64,000 bases of DNA from Peptoniphilus gorbachii (GTDB lineage: Bacteria; Bacillota; Clostridia; Tissierellales; Peptoniphilaceae), in assembly GCF_016908115.1 (NCBI RefSeq), contig NZ_JAFBDH010000004.1:62001-126000 (forward strand), in the 5' to 3' direction. Below, piece after piece: positions 1 to 9,145 of this stretch. Under the pieces are notes generated by a model, which searched no databases, had not been told where the DNA came from, and was given only the letters and a program-made list of their open reading frames with translations. The first letter of the stretch is position 1; every line of letters begins with the position of its first letter. The translations under genes and the position numbers were made by a program.

Positions 1-705
1 GGATTTTTAGTTGCTGATCCTAAAATTGTAAAGGACTCCTCTCCCATTGGCACTATTACTTATAAGGAACTTCGTGAACTTTCTTACATGGGTGCAAAAG
101 TTCTTCACAAAGAGGCAATTTTCCCTCTTCGCGATAAAAATATTCCTATAAATATTAAAAACACTAATGCTCCTCATGAAGAAGGCACTTTAATTGTTTC
201 TAAATGTCCTTTTAGAAATAAAAATATTGTAACTGGAATTTCTGGCAAAAAGGACTTCACTGTTATTAATCTTGAAAAGGTAAATATGAACACTGAAAAG
301 GACTTTTTCAGAAAGCTAACTACTGTTTTTGAATCTAATGACATTTCCATTGAACATATGCCTTCAAGCATTGATTCCGTTTCTGTCATTGTTTCTGATT
401 CTCAAATTTCACCAAAGTTAAATAAGGTGCTTGAAGAATTAAAAATTTATTTAAATGTTGATAATATTAGTTGGGAGCGTGATATCTCTCTTATTGCAGT
501 TGTTGGTCGTGGCATGATAAATGAAAAGGGCGTGTCTTCAAGGACCTTTACTGCTCTTGCCAAAAATGGAATTAACATAAAGATGATAAGCCAAGGTTCT
601 AGTGAAATTAATATTATTATTGGCGTTGAAACTAAGGATTTTGAAAAAGCTATTGAAGCTATTTATAGAGAATTTTATAAGGAGGAAAAAGATGAAGAAA
701 ATTAA
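1..705 (+). CDS. lysC: Aspartate kinase, C-terminal part (5' end outside window)
   Basis: Phosphorylates L-aspartate, the first step of the aspartate family of amino acids. The frame is open from base 1, so the N-terminal kinase residues are missing. The visible part begins in the end of the catalytic domain, with the typical SYMGAKVLHKEA segment around base 80. Two ACT-type regulatory domains follow: one around the FTVINLEKV and MPSSIDSVSVIV segments, the other from SLIAVVGRGM to the end. The ACT pair suggests feedback control by lysine and/or threonine (family knowledge). The stop overlaps the asd start by 14 bp, and hom and thrC-thrB follow, so this is the head of a threonine operon. Confidence 0.95.
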   Translation, partial: GFLVADPKIVKDSSPIGTITYKELRELSYMGAKVLHKEAIFPLRDKNIPINIKNTNAPHEEGTLIVSKCPFRNKNIVTGISGKKDFTVINLEKVNMNTEKDFFRKLTTVFESNDISIEHMPSSIDSVSVIVSDSQISPKLNKVLEELKIYLNVDNISWERDISLIAVVGRGMINEKGVSSRTFTALAKNGINIKMISQGSSEINIIIGVETKDFEKAIEAIYREFYKEEKDEEN

Positions 706-1672
706 TGTAGCAGTTGTTGGTGCAACTGGTCTTGTTGGAAGTATGATGTTAAAGGTTTTGAGTGAGGAAAATTTCCCAATTGACAATTTATTTTTGTTTA
801 GCTCAAAAAAATCTGCAGGAAAAATTATAAATTACTGTGGAAAAGATTACACTGTTGAAGAATTAAAGGAAGATTCCTTTGATGGTAGGGATATAAAAAT
901 TGCCCTCTTCTCTGCTGGTGGATCTGTCAGCGAAAAATTTGCTCCCCTTGCTGCAAAGGCTGGTGTAACTGTTGTTGACAACTCCTCTGCCTTTAGAATG
1001 GACCCAGAAGTTCCTCTAGTTGTTCCAGAAATTAACCCAGAGGACATAAAAAATAATAAGGGAATTATTGCAAATCCAAATTGCTCAACTATTCAATCAG
1101 TCCTTCCTCTAAAACCAATTCATGACAAGTACAAAATTAAAAGAGTTATCTACTCAACTTATCAATCTGTTTCTGGTTCTGGAATCAAAGGAATTTCTGA
1201 CCTTGAAAAGGGAACAAATCTTGCTTATAAGTATCCAATTGTAAATAATTGTATTCCACAAATCGATGTATTTTTGGACAATGGTTACACAAAGGAAGAA
1301 ATGAAGATGATTAACGAAACTAAAAAAATTCTTCACGATGATTCCTTACTTGTTACAGCTACAACTGTGCGTGTGCCTGTAAGAAATTCTCACAGCATTT
1401 CTATAAATGTTGAAGTGGAAAAGCCTTTTGAAATTGAAGACGTGAAAAAAATCATAGCTGATTATCCTGGCATGATTTTAAAAGATGATCCAGCTAATGA
1501 AATTTATCCAATGCCACTAATGTCTGCTGATACAAATGAAGTTTATGTTGGAAGAATTAGAAGAGACTTCACTGTAGAAAATGGCATCAACCTTTGGTCC
1601 TGTGCTGATAATATTAGAAAGGGCGCTGCAACAAATGCTGTGCAAATAGCAAAAAAACTTTTGGAGGTTTAA
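692..1672 (+). CDS. asd: Aspartate-semialdehyde dehydrogenase
   Basis: NADPH-dependent reduction of aspartyl phosphate to aspartate semialdehyde, the branch point to lysine and threonine. The ATG at 692 is chosen because GGAGG lies just upstream. The open frame extends 30 codons further upstream, but that part is a shadow of lysC. The 326 residues are normal for the family. An N-terminal nucleotide-binding VVGATGLVGS segment and the catalytic cysteine in NPNCSTIQ (about residue 131) are visible. It overlaps lysC by 14 bp, and hom starts one base after its stop, which implies translational coupling. Confidence 0.96.
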   Translation: MKKINVAVVGATGLVGSMMLKVLSEENFPIDNLFLFSSKKSAGKIINYCGKDYTVEELKEDSFDGRDIKIALFSAGGSVSEKFAPLAAKAGVTVVDNSSAFRMDPEVPLVVPEINPEDIKNNKGIIANPNCSTIQSVLPLKPIHDKYKIKRVIYSTYQSVSGSGIKGISDLEKGTNLAYKYPIVNNCIPQIDVFLDNGYTKEEMKMINETKKILHDDSLLVTATTVRVPVRNSHSISINVEVEKPFEIEDVKKIIADYPGMILKDDPANEIYPMPLMSADTNEVYVGRIRRDFTVENGINLWSCADNIRKGAATNAVQIAKKLLEV

Positions 1673-1673
1673 T

Positions 1674-2855
1674 TTGAAAATTGCAATAATGGGCTTTGGC
1701 ACTGTGGGAACAGGCGTCGAAGAAATTTTGTACAAAAAAAGAAAAGATTTACTGAAAAATAATTTTGATATAGAAATAGAAAGAATTTTAATAAAAAATA
1801 AAAATAAAGATAGAAATCCTCATGACAAGACTTTGATTTTCACAGATAATTTTGACGAAATCTTAAATTCTTCTGTAGACACAGTAATTGATGTAACTTC
1901 AAATCTAGAGGAAACTTATGAGAGAATTGTAAAACTTATTAAGGCGAAAAAAAATATTGTCACTGCCAATAAGGCTGTTGTTTCAAAATATTTTGAAGTC
2001 TTAAATGAGCTTGCTCGTGAAAATGAAGTTTATTTTTCTTATGAAGCTTCTGTCGCTGGCGCAATTCCAATAATTCATCCTCTAATGGAAGAAGTTTTCT
2101 TTAATGATATTTCTGAAATCTCAGGAATTTTAAATGGAACTTCAAATTATATTCTCTCAAAAATGGAAAGAGAAGGTTCATCTTATAAAGACGTCCTAAA
2201 AGAAGCACAAGATCTTGGCTACGCTGAAGCTGATCCCACTGCTGATGTTGGCGGCTTTGATGCCATGAGAAAAATTAGAATCCTCTCCTCTCTTATTTAC
2301 AATGCAAAAATTAAGGAAGATGAAATTTTTACCTTTGGAATAAATAATGTAAAAAAATCTGATTTTGATTTTGCAAAAGATTTGGGTTATTCCATTAGAC
2401 TTCTTGGAAAGTCATCTTTATGTGATGGCAAGATTAATATTTCTGTAATGCCTACATTTTTAAAGGATGATTTTTTTGCAAAAACTTTTGAAGGCACAAA
2501 TGCCATAAAAGTCCTTGGCGAAAATTTTAAAAAATATGAACTAAAGGGACCTGGTGCAGGAAAACTTGAAACAGCTGATGCAATTATGCGTGACCTTCTT
2601 AGAATTCTTGCAAAAAGAGAAATAAAAACTTTTTACAATGCTGAAAATTCCTATCCAGTGGAAAATAATTTAGAAAAAAAATATTATCTAAGATGTGAAA
2701 AAGTTTCTGATGAACTTAAAAATTTGATTTCATCAGAAAAAATTCTTGATGAAAATCATCATATAATTACAAAAAAACTCAGTCTAAAAAAACTTCTTCA
2801 TGCAATAGAAAACTTAGATGATGTCTTTCTTGCAGAAATAGAGGAGGAAATATGA
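1674..2855 (+). CDS. hom: Homoserine dehydrogenase
   Basis: Reduces aspartate semialdehyde to homoserine. The start is TTG at 1674, preceded by a good TTGGAGGT ribosome binding site inside the end of asd. An N-terminal Rossmann segment (MGFGTVGTGVEE), the NKAVVSKY motif and the C-terminal catalytic GAGKLETADAIMRDLL segment (about residues 295-310) are visible. At 393 residues it is shorter than the ~430 common in Firmicutes. The ~75 residues after the catalytic domain look like a shortened or degenerate ACT domain, so threonine feedback may be altered (inference). The stop overlaps the next start in an ATGA. Confidence 0.93.
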   Translation: MKIAIMGFGTVGTGVEEILYKKRKDLLKNNFDIEIERILIKNKNKDRNPHDKTLIFTDNFDEILNSSVDTVIDVTSNLEETYERIVKLIKAKKNIVTANKAVVSKYFEVLNELARENEVYFSYEASVAGAIPIIHPLMEEVFFNDISEISGILNGTSNYILSKMEREGSSYKDVLKEAQDLGYAEADPTADVGGFDAMRKIRILSSLIYNAKIKEDEIFTFGINNVKKSDFDFAKDLGYSIRLLGKSSLCDGKINISVMPTFLKDDFFAKTFEGTNAIKVLGENFKKYELKGPGAGKLETADAIMRDLLRILAKREIKTFYNAENSYPVENNLEKKYYLRCEKVSDELKNLISSEKILDENHHIITKKLSLKKLLHAIENLDDVFLAEIEEEI

Positions 2856-5146
2856 AGTTTTTATCAACTAGAAATTCCAATTTAAAAATATCGGCAAGAG
2901 AAGCAATTGTAAGGGGAATCTCTCATGACGGCGGACTTTTTGTGCCAGAATCCTTTCCAAAATTTGACATAAGTGAAAATTTAAATTTAAAATACACAGA
3001 TCTTGCCCACAAAATTTTATCCCTATACTTGACAGACTTCGACAGCCATGAACTTTTAAAAATAATAGAAGAATCCTACGCAAGTTTTGAAGATGAAATT
3101 GCAAAAGTAGCTTATAAAAAAGATTTTTATCTAGAACTTTATCACGGAAGAACTTCTGCCTTTAAGGACTTTGCCCTTTGCCTTCTTCCCAATCTTTTAT
3201 CCTATGCAAAAAAATCTCTTGGCATAAAGGATAAGACTTTGATTTTAACTGCGACTTCTGGCGACACTGGAAAGGCTGCCCTTGAAGGTTTTTACAACAC
3301 AGAAAATATAGACATTTTAGTTTTATATCCAACAGAGGGAGTTTCTGCCATTCAAAAAAAGCAAATGACTTCAACTGATTCTCTAAATTCAAAAGTTATT
3401 GCCATTGACGGAAATTTTGATGACGCCCAAGCTGCTGTGAAAAAGATTTTTAATGATGAGGACATAAAAGAGAAATTAAAAGAAAAAAATATTTATCTTT
3501 CCTCTGCCAATTCAATAAATATTGGCAGGCTTTTGCCACAAATTGTCTATTATTTCTATGTCTATGCCGATTTAGTAAGGGAAGAAAAAATTTCTTGTGG
3601 CCATAAAATTTCTTTTTGCGTGCCTACTGGAAACTTTGGCGACATCTTAGCTGGCTACTACGCAAAAAAAATGGGTCTTCCTGTAGAGAAACTCATAATC
3701 GCATCAAATTCTAACAATGTTTTAACAGATTTCTTTAAAACTGGGACTTATGATGCCAATAGAGAGCTTAAAAAAACTATCTCCCCTTCTATGGATATTT
3801 TAGTTTCAAGCAATTTGGAAAGACTAATTTATCACAAGTCCTCTGATGAACTTGTTAAAGAAAAAATGAAAGAGCTTGCTGAAAAGCACATTTTTGAATT
3901 TAAGGATGACTTTAGTGAATTTTTATGCGGTTATGCCTCTGAAGAGGAAACAAAATCTACTATAGAAAAAACTTTTAGAGAAGATAATTATTTAATTGAC
4001 CCACACACAGCCGTGGCAAAAAATATAGTAGATAAGCTGGGTTTAAAAAATACAGTGATTTTATCTACTGCCAGTCCCTACAAATTTTCTTCATCAGTTT
4101 TATCTGCCCTTGGCGAAAATATTTCACAAGATGAATTTGAAAATATTGATGAGCTTTATAAAATTTCTGGAGTGAAAATTCCTTCTGAAATAAAAAAATT
4201 AAGGGACAAAAAAATTATTCATAAGACAAAAATTAATAAAGATGAAATTGAAAATGAAGTCTTAGAATTTGCAAAGAGACCTAAAAGAATCTCTGTGCCT
4301 GCAACTTCTGCCAATCTTGGTCCAGGCTTTGATAGTCTTGGACTTGCCCTAAACTTATATAATACCTCAGAATTTAAAATTTCTGATGATATAGAAAATT
4401 TTAAGGACAATTTAAAAAATAATTTGATTTATAAGGCTTATGCCCACACTTTTGAAGTCTACAAAGAAAAAATTGTCCCAGTGGAATTTAAACTAGAATC
4501 AAAAATACCTATGTCCCGTGGTCTTGGATCTTCTGCAACTTGCGTAGTTATTGGAATAATGGCTGCCTTTGATGTCATGAATAGGTCGCTAGACAAAAAA
4601 GAAATTTTAAAAATTGCAACAGATTTAGAAGGACATCCAGACAATGTTTCACCTGCAATTTTTGGTGGAGCGACTGCATCCCTTCTTGATGATGATAAAG
4701 TCTTTGTAGAAAAATTTAAAATTTCTGATAAGATAAAATTTTTAGCACTTGTTCCAGACTTTAAACTAAGCACAGAACTTGCAAGAAAAGCTCTGCCAGA
4801 TAGTTACAGCAAAAAAGATTTTGTCTTTAATATTTCTCACCTCAGTCTTTTGATTTTATCTCTTATATCTGGCGATAAAGAAAATATAAAAATTGCCCTA
4901 AAAGATAAAATTCATGAGCCTTATAGGTTTAAAGAAATTCCAGAAATAGATGAAATAGAAAAAATTATTGACGAGAGCCCTGCTATTGCCCAATATTTAA
5001 GTGGATCAGGTTCAACTATTATGATTTTATTAGATAAAAGGGATAAAGATTCAGAAAAATTTATTAAAAATAAATTAGAGGAATTAAATGGTAAATATTT
5101 ACTCTTGCCACTTGAAGTAGATAGCCGTGGTGCATTTATTATTTAA
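2852..5146 (+). CDS. thrC-thrB: Threonine synthase - homoserine kinase fusion protein
   Basis: One uninterrupted 764-residue frame carries the two last enzymes of threonine synthesis in reverse order of reaction. Residues 1 to about 470 are a complete threonine synthase. They include the PLP lysine in TSAFKDFA (about K105), a TSGDTGKAALEG loop and the usual C-terminal HKTKINKDEIENEVLEF end. From about residue 478 a full GHMP-family homoserine kinase follows. It shows the N-terminal PATSANLGPGFDSLGLAL segment, the ATP loop PMSRGLGSSATC (about 553-564) and a C-terminal YLSGSGSTIMIL segment. No ribosome site or start codon lies at the junction near 4290, so a real fusion is favoured over two genes. 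It starts within the hom stop. Confidence 0.93.
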   Translation: MKFLSTRNSNLKISAREAIVRGISHDGGLFVPESFPKFDISENLNLKYTDLAHKILSLYLTDFDSHELLKIIEESYASFEDEIAKVAYKKDFYLELYHGRTSAFKDFALCLLPNLLSYAKKSLGIKDKTLILTATSGDTGKAALEGFYNTENIDILVLYPTEGVSAIQKKQMTSTDSLNSKVIAIDGNFDDAQAAVKKIFNDEDIKEKLKEKNIYLSSANSINIGRLLPQIVYYFYVYADLVREEKISCGHKISFCVPTGNFGDILAGYYAKKMGLPVEKLIIASNSNNVLTDFFKTGTYDANRELKKTISPSMDILVSSNLERLIYHKSSDELVKEKMKELAEKHIFEFKDDFSEFLCGYASEEETKSTIEKTFREDNYLIDPHTAVAKNIVDKLGLKNTVILSTASPYKFSSSVLSALGENISQDEFENIDELYKISGVKIPSEIKKLRDKKIIHKTKINKDEIENEVLEFAKRPKRISVPATSANLGPGFDSLGLALNLYNTSEFKISDDIENFKDNLKNNLIYKAYAHTFEVYKEKIVPVEFKLESKIPMSRGLGSSATCVVIGIMAAFDVMNRSLDKKEILKIATDLEGHPDNVSPAIFGGATASLLDDDKVFVEKFKISDKIKFLALVPDFKLSTELARKALPDSYSKKDFVFNISHLSLLILSLISGDKENIKIALKDKIHEPYRFKEIPEIDEIEKIIDESPAIAQYLSGSGSTIMILLDKRDKDSEKFIKNKLEELNGKYLLLPLEVDSRGAFII

Positions 5147-5190
5147 AATTTTTGAAATTAAAGATTTTTAAACATATTATAAGTATTTTT

Positions 5191-5220
5191 AAAAAAAGGT
5201 CGCATTGTCGACCTTTTTTT
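5191..5220 (+). terminator. Intrinsic terminator of the threonine operon
   Basis: A perfect 12-bp stem, AAAAAAAGGTCG against CGACCTTTTTTT, with a 6-nt loop is followed by more T. It sits 45 bp after thrC-thrB and before the next plus-strand gene. Confidence 0.85.
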
Positions 5221-5279
5221 TCTTTTATTATGACGAGAAAAATGCTATTATGTAATAAATAAAATAAAAAGGAGAAAAC

Positions 5280-5783
5280 ATGAAAGAATATAAGGTAAAA
5301 GACTTAGTTATCACATCACTTTTTATTGCACTTGTTTTTGTTTTTACATGGCTTGTAAAAATTCAGCTTCCCTTTGCACCTAATGGAGGACTCATCCACC
5401 TTGGCAATGTTCCCTTCTTTTTAGCTGCAATATTTCTTGACAAAAGAATTGGTATGACAGCAGGAGCACTTGGAATGGGAATTTTTGATTTAACAAGTGG
5501 CTGGGCAATGTGGTCTCCTATGACAGTTATATCTGCACTCATCATGGGTTACATACTAAACAAATTTAATTACAAACACTTAAATTTAAAAAATTTATTA
5601 ATTTCCTTTGTCTTAGTTGCAATAGTAAAAGTTTTGGTTTACTACATTGGAGAAGTTTTTATACTTTCATCCTTTGTAACACCACTTGCATCAATTCCAG
5701 GCAACATAATTCAAATTGCAGTTTCATCTGTAATTGTACTTGTAGTATTAAAGCCAATGGAAAAAGTTTTTAAAAATATTTAA
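5280..5783 (+). CDS. ECF transporter S component (vitamin uptake type)
   Basis: A 167-residue, very hydrophobic protein with about five membrane segments. It resembles the substrate-binding S component of energy-coupling-factor transporters in the riboflavin/pantothenate-like PF07155 group, judging from the short length, the N-terminal LVITSLFIALVFVFTWL helix and the LIHLGNVPFFLAAIFL segment. S components capture a vitamin and dock to a shared EcfAAT module, which is not encoded here. The gene is monocistronic: a terminator lies on each side, and GGAG lies 8 bp before the ATG. The substrate cannot be read from the sequence, and no riboswitch is visible in the ~55-bp leader. Confidence 0.8.
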   Translation: MKEYKVKDLVITSLFIALVFVFTWLVKIQLPFAPNGGLIHLGNVPFFLAAIFLDKRIGMTAGALGMGIFDLTSGWAMWSPMTVISALIMGYILNKFNYKHLNLKNLLISFVLVAIVKVLVYYIGEVFILSSFVTPLASIPGNIIQIAVSSVIVLVVLKPMEKVFKNI

Positions 5784-5788
5784 GCATG

Positions 5789-5818
5789 AAAAAAGATAGG
5801 TCCTCACCTATCTTTTTT
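5789..5818. terminator. Bidirectional intrinsic terminator
   Basis: A 12-bp stem, AAAAAAGATAGG/CCTATCTTTTTT, around a TCCTCA loop. T tracts on both strands let it serve the ECF gene (+) and hslO (-), which converge here. Confidence 0.85.
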
Positions 5819-5837
5819 TTGTAAATTTTTACTTTTC

Positions 5838-6758
5838 TTAAAAATTATCCTCTATAATAACTTTTCTATTTTTATTTATGTCCTCTGCTTTTTTTAACAT
5901 TCTCTCTAGATCTTTTTCGTCAAAATCATAAACCTTGTCGCAGAAGTAACAGCTAACTTCAGCCTTCTTATCTTCTTTAAGGATTTCTTCAATTTCCCTT
6001 GGACCAACTGAAATAATTGCATCTTCAACTTTTTCACGAGAACAATTACATTTGTAGCTTACTTCTCTCTTTTCAAGAATTTTAAAATTAATGTCCTTCA
6101 TGAGAATTTCAATTAATTTTTCTGCGTCGTGATATTCATCTAAAATAGATGTTACACTTGGAAGGCCCTTTAAATTTTCTTCAAGTTTAGAAATTTGCTC
6201 TTCTGTGGCATCAGGCATTAGTTGAATAATAAATCCACCAGCAGCTTTTATTGAATAGTCCACATCAACTAAAACTCCCAGACCAACAGCTGATGGAACT
6301 TGATCTGATTGAAGAAAATATACAGCCAAGTCTTCTGCAATTTCTCCAGTCGTAAGATTTACTGTGCCAGTGTAGGGCTTTTTCATGCCCGTATCCATTA
6401 CAAGAATTAAATTTCCCTCGCCAACAATTCCTGCAACATCAATTTTTCCATCAGTTTCTCTTGTTGGAAGATCAGCCATAGGATTTGTAACATAACCCTT
6501 TACATAACCATCATTTTTACAAGTTGCAACAATTTTTCCCGCAGGTCCATTGCCATTAATGGAAAGAGTTATGGAGTCCTTCTCATTTTTTTGCCAGGAA
6601 CCAATAATTGCTGCTGCAGTTAAAACTCTACCTAGGGCAGCACTTGTAGTTTTTGATAATTTATGAATTTTAGCAGCCTCTTCCACTACATCTGTAGTAA
6701 TTGCTGCAGAAATTTTTATAGTTTCAGTCTCATCTATTGCTCTTAAAATATATCCCAA
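5838..6758 (-). CDS. hslO: Redox-regulated chaperone Hsp33
   Basis: Cytosolic holdase chaperone switched on by oxidation of a zinc centre. The 306 residues have the usual length. The zinc ligands are visible near the C-terminus as CNC (C237, C239) and CYFC (C270, C273), giving the CxC...CxxC signature. The N-terminal domain contains the SLSINGNGPAGKIVA segment typical of the family. It is the last gene of the operon hpt, CPBP protease, sirtuin, methyltransferase, hslO, and ends at a bidirectional terminator. Confidence 0.96.
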   Translation of the reverse strand: MGYILRAIDETETIKISAAITTDVVEEAAKIHKLSKTTSAALGRVLTAAAIIGSWQKNEKDSITLSINGNGPAGKIVATCKNDGYVKGYVTNPMADLPTRETDGKIDVAGIVGEGNLILVMDTGMKKPYTGTVNLTTGEIAEDLAVYFLQSDQVPSAVGLGVLVDVDYSIKAAGGFIIQLMPDATEEQISKLEENLKGLPSVTSILDEYHDAEKLIEILMKDINFKILEKREVSYKCNCSREKVEDAIISVGPREIEEILKEDKKAEVSCYFCDKVYDFDEKDLERMLKKAEDINKNRKVIIEDNF

Positions 6759-6760
6759 AT

Positions 6761-7486
6761 TTACCTCCTTGTGATAAATGTGTACCTAGAAGTTTCATCC
6801 CTTACTTCTTTAAATTCGTAATCGTCATAAACTTCTATATCTTTAAATCCTGTTTTTTCCAATAAATTTTTCACGAAGGATAGGTCATATGCCCTTTCTA
6901 AATGTTCTTCGTAAAATCTTTTATAGTCATTGTCCTTAATATTTCTAAAAAAATTAACTCCGTAGGTGTTTAATTTTTTCTCTTCATCGTAAATATTTTC
7001 CCAAAGGTATAAAACATCTTCCACTTCGTCTACAGTAACTGGAGGAATATTTTTAAATTTGTATTCTGTATTTAGGTCAAAAATAAAAATTCCTCCATCT
7101 TTTAAGTGATCGTAGGAAGATTTTATTGCAGCTTCAAAATCTTTAACATCAGTTACATAATTTAGACTGTCGCCAACGGAAAATATTGCATCATAAGATG
7201 CTGGTGCAGAAAATCCAACCATATTTTGTTTAAATAATTTTAAATTTTTGCTTCTTATTTTATTTTCACAAACACTTAACATGTCATCAGACAAATCAAA
7301 GGCATGAATTTTGTAGTCTCTTGCCAATTTCTCTGTCAGTCCACCTGTGCCACAAGCCATCTCTAAAATTAATTCAGGTTCTAGAGACTTTTTCCCTAGA
7401 ACCTCTTTTATAAATTTATAAATTTTCTCGTAGTCAAGATCGTACATGAGCTTGTCGTAAAAATAAGCGAAATCTCCATACATCAT
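6761..7486 (-). CDS. Class I SAM-dependent methyltransferase
   Basis: A 241-residue Rossmann-fold methyltransferase. Motif I, LILEMACGTGGLTEKLA (about residues 39-55), binds SAM; an acidic HAFDLSDDML follows, and FDLNTEYKF is seen in the second half. The substrate is unknown; the family covers small-molecule and nucleic acid methyltransferases. It overlaps the sirtuin gene by 4 bp and lies 2 bp before hslO, so it is translated as part of that operon. Confidence 0.85.
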   Translation of the reverse strand: MMYGDFAYFYDKLMYDLDYEKIYKFIKEVLGKKSLEPELILEMACGTGGLTEKLARDYKIHAFDLSDDMLSVCENKIRSKNLKLFKQNMVGFSAPASYDAIFSVGDSLNYVTDVKDFEAAIKSSYDHLKDGGIFIFDLNTEYKFKNIPPVTVDEVEDVLYLWENIYDEEKKLNTYGVNFFRNIKDNDYKRFYEEHLERAYDLSFVKNLLEKTGFKDIEVYDDYEFKEVRDETSRYTFITRR

Positions 7487-8220
7487 GATCTTTTTTCAAG
7501 CTCCTTTAAAATTTCTTGTAAGACAAGTGAAGAATTTTCGTGAATAACTACATCTGCTCTCCTATCCATTGGCGTAGGGTCGTTATTTATTATAATCAAG
7601 TGATCAACATAATTTGGCAAAAAGTTTACTGGAGAAACTGTAAGTGATGAGCCGACAACTATTAGTGTGTCTGTGTCATCAAGCTCTCTTGCTCCCCTTT
7701 CAAAATCGTCAGGCATCATGTCGCCAAACATTACAACATTTGGACGAATTGTGCCGCCGCATTTATCGCACTTAGGTGGAATTTCTCCCTTTTCAACTTT
7801 TTCACGCATTATAGCAAAGGGATATTCATGTCCACATTTCATGCAGTGAGTGCCACGAGTTTCCCCATGAACTTCGTAAATATTTTTTGAGCCAGCCTTG
7901 GCGTGAAGATTATCGATGTTTTGTGTAATAATTCCAGAAAGAAATCCTTCCTCTTCCATTTTTGCCAGTGCCTTGTGTCCTTCATTAGGTTCTTGATCAT
8001 TTAAGTCCTCTAAAATTTTATAACCTTCCTTATAAAAAATTTCTGGATGATTTATTAGTCTATCCTTGGAAAGGGCAAGCATGGGGTCCATTTTGGAATA
8101 ATAGCCAGAGGAAGATCTAAAATCAGGTATGCCTGAATCTGTAGAAATTCCTGCGCCAGTTAGGGCAAAAACTTTTTTTGATTTTAAAATTAAATCAGCT
8201 GCTTCTCTTATCTTATCCAT
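7483..8220 (-). CDS. cobB: NAD-dependent protein deacylase, Sir2 family
   Basis: Removes acyl groups from protein lysines using NAD+. In order: the NAD-binding LTGAGISTDSGIPDFRS segment near residue 20, TQNIDNLHAKAG, the catalytic histidine in EVHGETRG, two zinc pairs (CMKC and CDKC), and the VVGSSLTVSPVN segment. The 245 residues match bacterial sirtuins. A link to the hpt and hslO stress/purine operon is positional only. Confidence 0.93.
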   Translation of the reverse strand: MDKIREAADLILKSKKVFALTGAGISTDSGIPDFRSSSGYYSKMDPMLALSKDRLINHPEIFYKEGYKILEDLNDQEPNEGHKALAKMEEEGFLSGIITQNIDNLHAKAGSKNIYEVHGETRGTHCMKCGHEYPFAIMREKVEKGEIPPKCDKCGGTIRPNVVMFGDMMPDDFERGARELDDTDTLIVVGSSLTVSPVNFLPNYVDHLIIINNDPTPMDRRADVVIHENSSLVLQEILKELEKRS

Positions 8221-8230
8221 ATCCTACCTC

Positions 8231-9145
8231 CTAAAAAACAATGTAGTGATAGATGAAATACAAAATCACAAGGGCAATTATTGGCACAAAGTTAAATAAA
8301 TCTATGCCCTCAACATCTCTATATCTAATTTTTATTTCCACATCCTCATTATTTTCCTTCTTCAAATTTTTAAGAATTAATCTAATTAAAATCACAGAAA
8401 AAATTGAAACTACAATTAATAAAATTATAATTGAAAGCTCAAGGGATCCAATTTCACGAGAAAGTTTTGTCTTTCTCAAAAATTCAAAGAGCCTTTCATT
8501 TACATATCTTGCCGTCAAAACTGCAATGACATTATTAACAAAGTGAGCCACAATAGCCGGAATAATAGAACCAGTAACTTCTATTAAAGTTGAAAACAAA
8601 AGTCCCAACAAGAAGGGGGCTATAAAATTTTGTATGTCAAAGTGAAATAGGGCGAAAACAAGAGCCGATACGATAATGGCAAATTTTTCTCCATAGACAT
8701 TATAGGCATTAGTTAAGGTTCCTCTAAAGAAAACTTCTTCGCAAATTGCAGGCACAAGGCACATAAATATTAAATAATTAAAAATTGGAACATTTTGTAG
8801 CATTAATTCCATTGGAAAATTTTTGTATTCAATAAAATTTGAAAGAAGGGACAAGAAAATTCCATTTAAAAGCAAAATAAGAGGGTAAGCCAAAATCACA
8901 AGGATAATAGCCTTTAAAATATTTTCAAAAGAAATCCTTTTTACTTTTAAAACCTCTTTAATATTTCCCGTTGAAGAAATAAAAATTGCAGGAAGTAAAA
9001 TTATAAAAATTTCCGTTATAAAAGTACCCCAAAAGCTGTATTTCTCTTGAATATTAAAACCAATAGTTAAAAAAATTATTGCTAGGACAAGAGTCAAGGT
9101 GTTTACACTCATGACATTTAAATTTTTCTTTTTATATCGTCTCAT
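8231..9145 (-). CDS. CPBP family intramembrane glutamic endopeptidase
   Basis: Polytopic membrane protein of the CAAX-protease/bacteriocin-processing (Abi) family. The diagnostic EEVFFRGTL motif (catalytic EExxxR), FALFHFD and the C-terminal HFVNN motif are present, amid about eight hydrophobic segments. The frame is open further upstream. The ATG at 9145 is preferred because AAGGA lies before it and the upstream part overlaps hpt in another frame; with this start the overlap is 14 bp and the protein 304 residues. Substrate unknown. Confidence 0.87.
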   Translation of the reverse strand: MRRYKKKNLNVMSVNTLTLVLAIIFLTIGFNIQEKYSFWGTFITEIFIILLPAIFISSTGNIKEVLKVKRISFENILKAIILVILAYPLILLLNGIFLSLLSNFIEYKNFPMELMLQNVPIFNYLIFMCLVPAICEEVFFRGTLTNAYNVYGEKFAIIVSALVFALFHFDIQNFIAPFLLGLLFSTLIEVTGSIIPAIVAHFVNNVIAVLTARYVNERLFEFLRKTKLSREIGSLELSIIILLIVVSIFSVILIRLILKNLKKENNEDVEIKIRYRDVEGIDLFNFVPIIALVILYFIYHYIVF

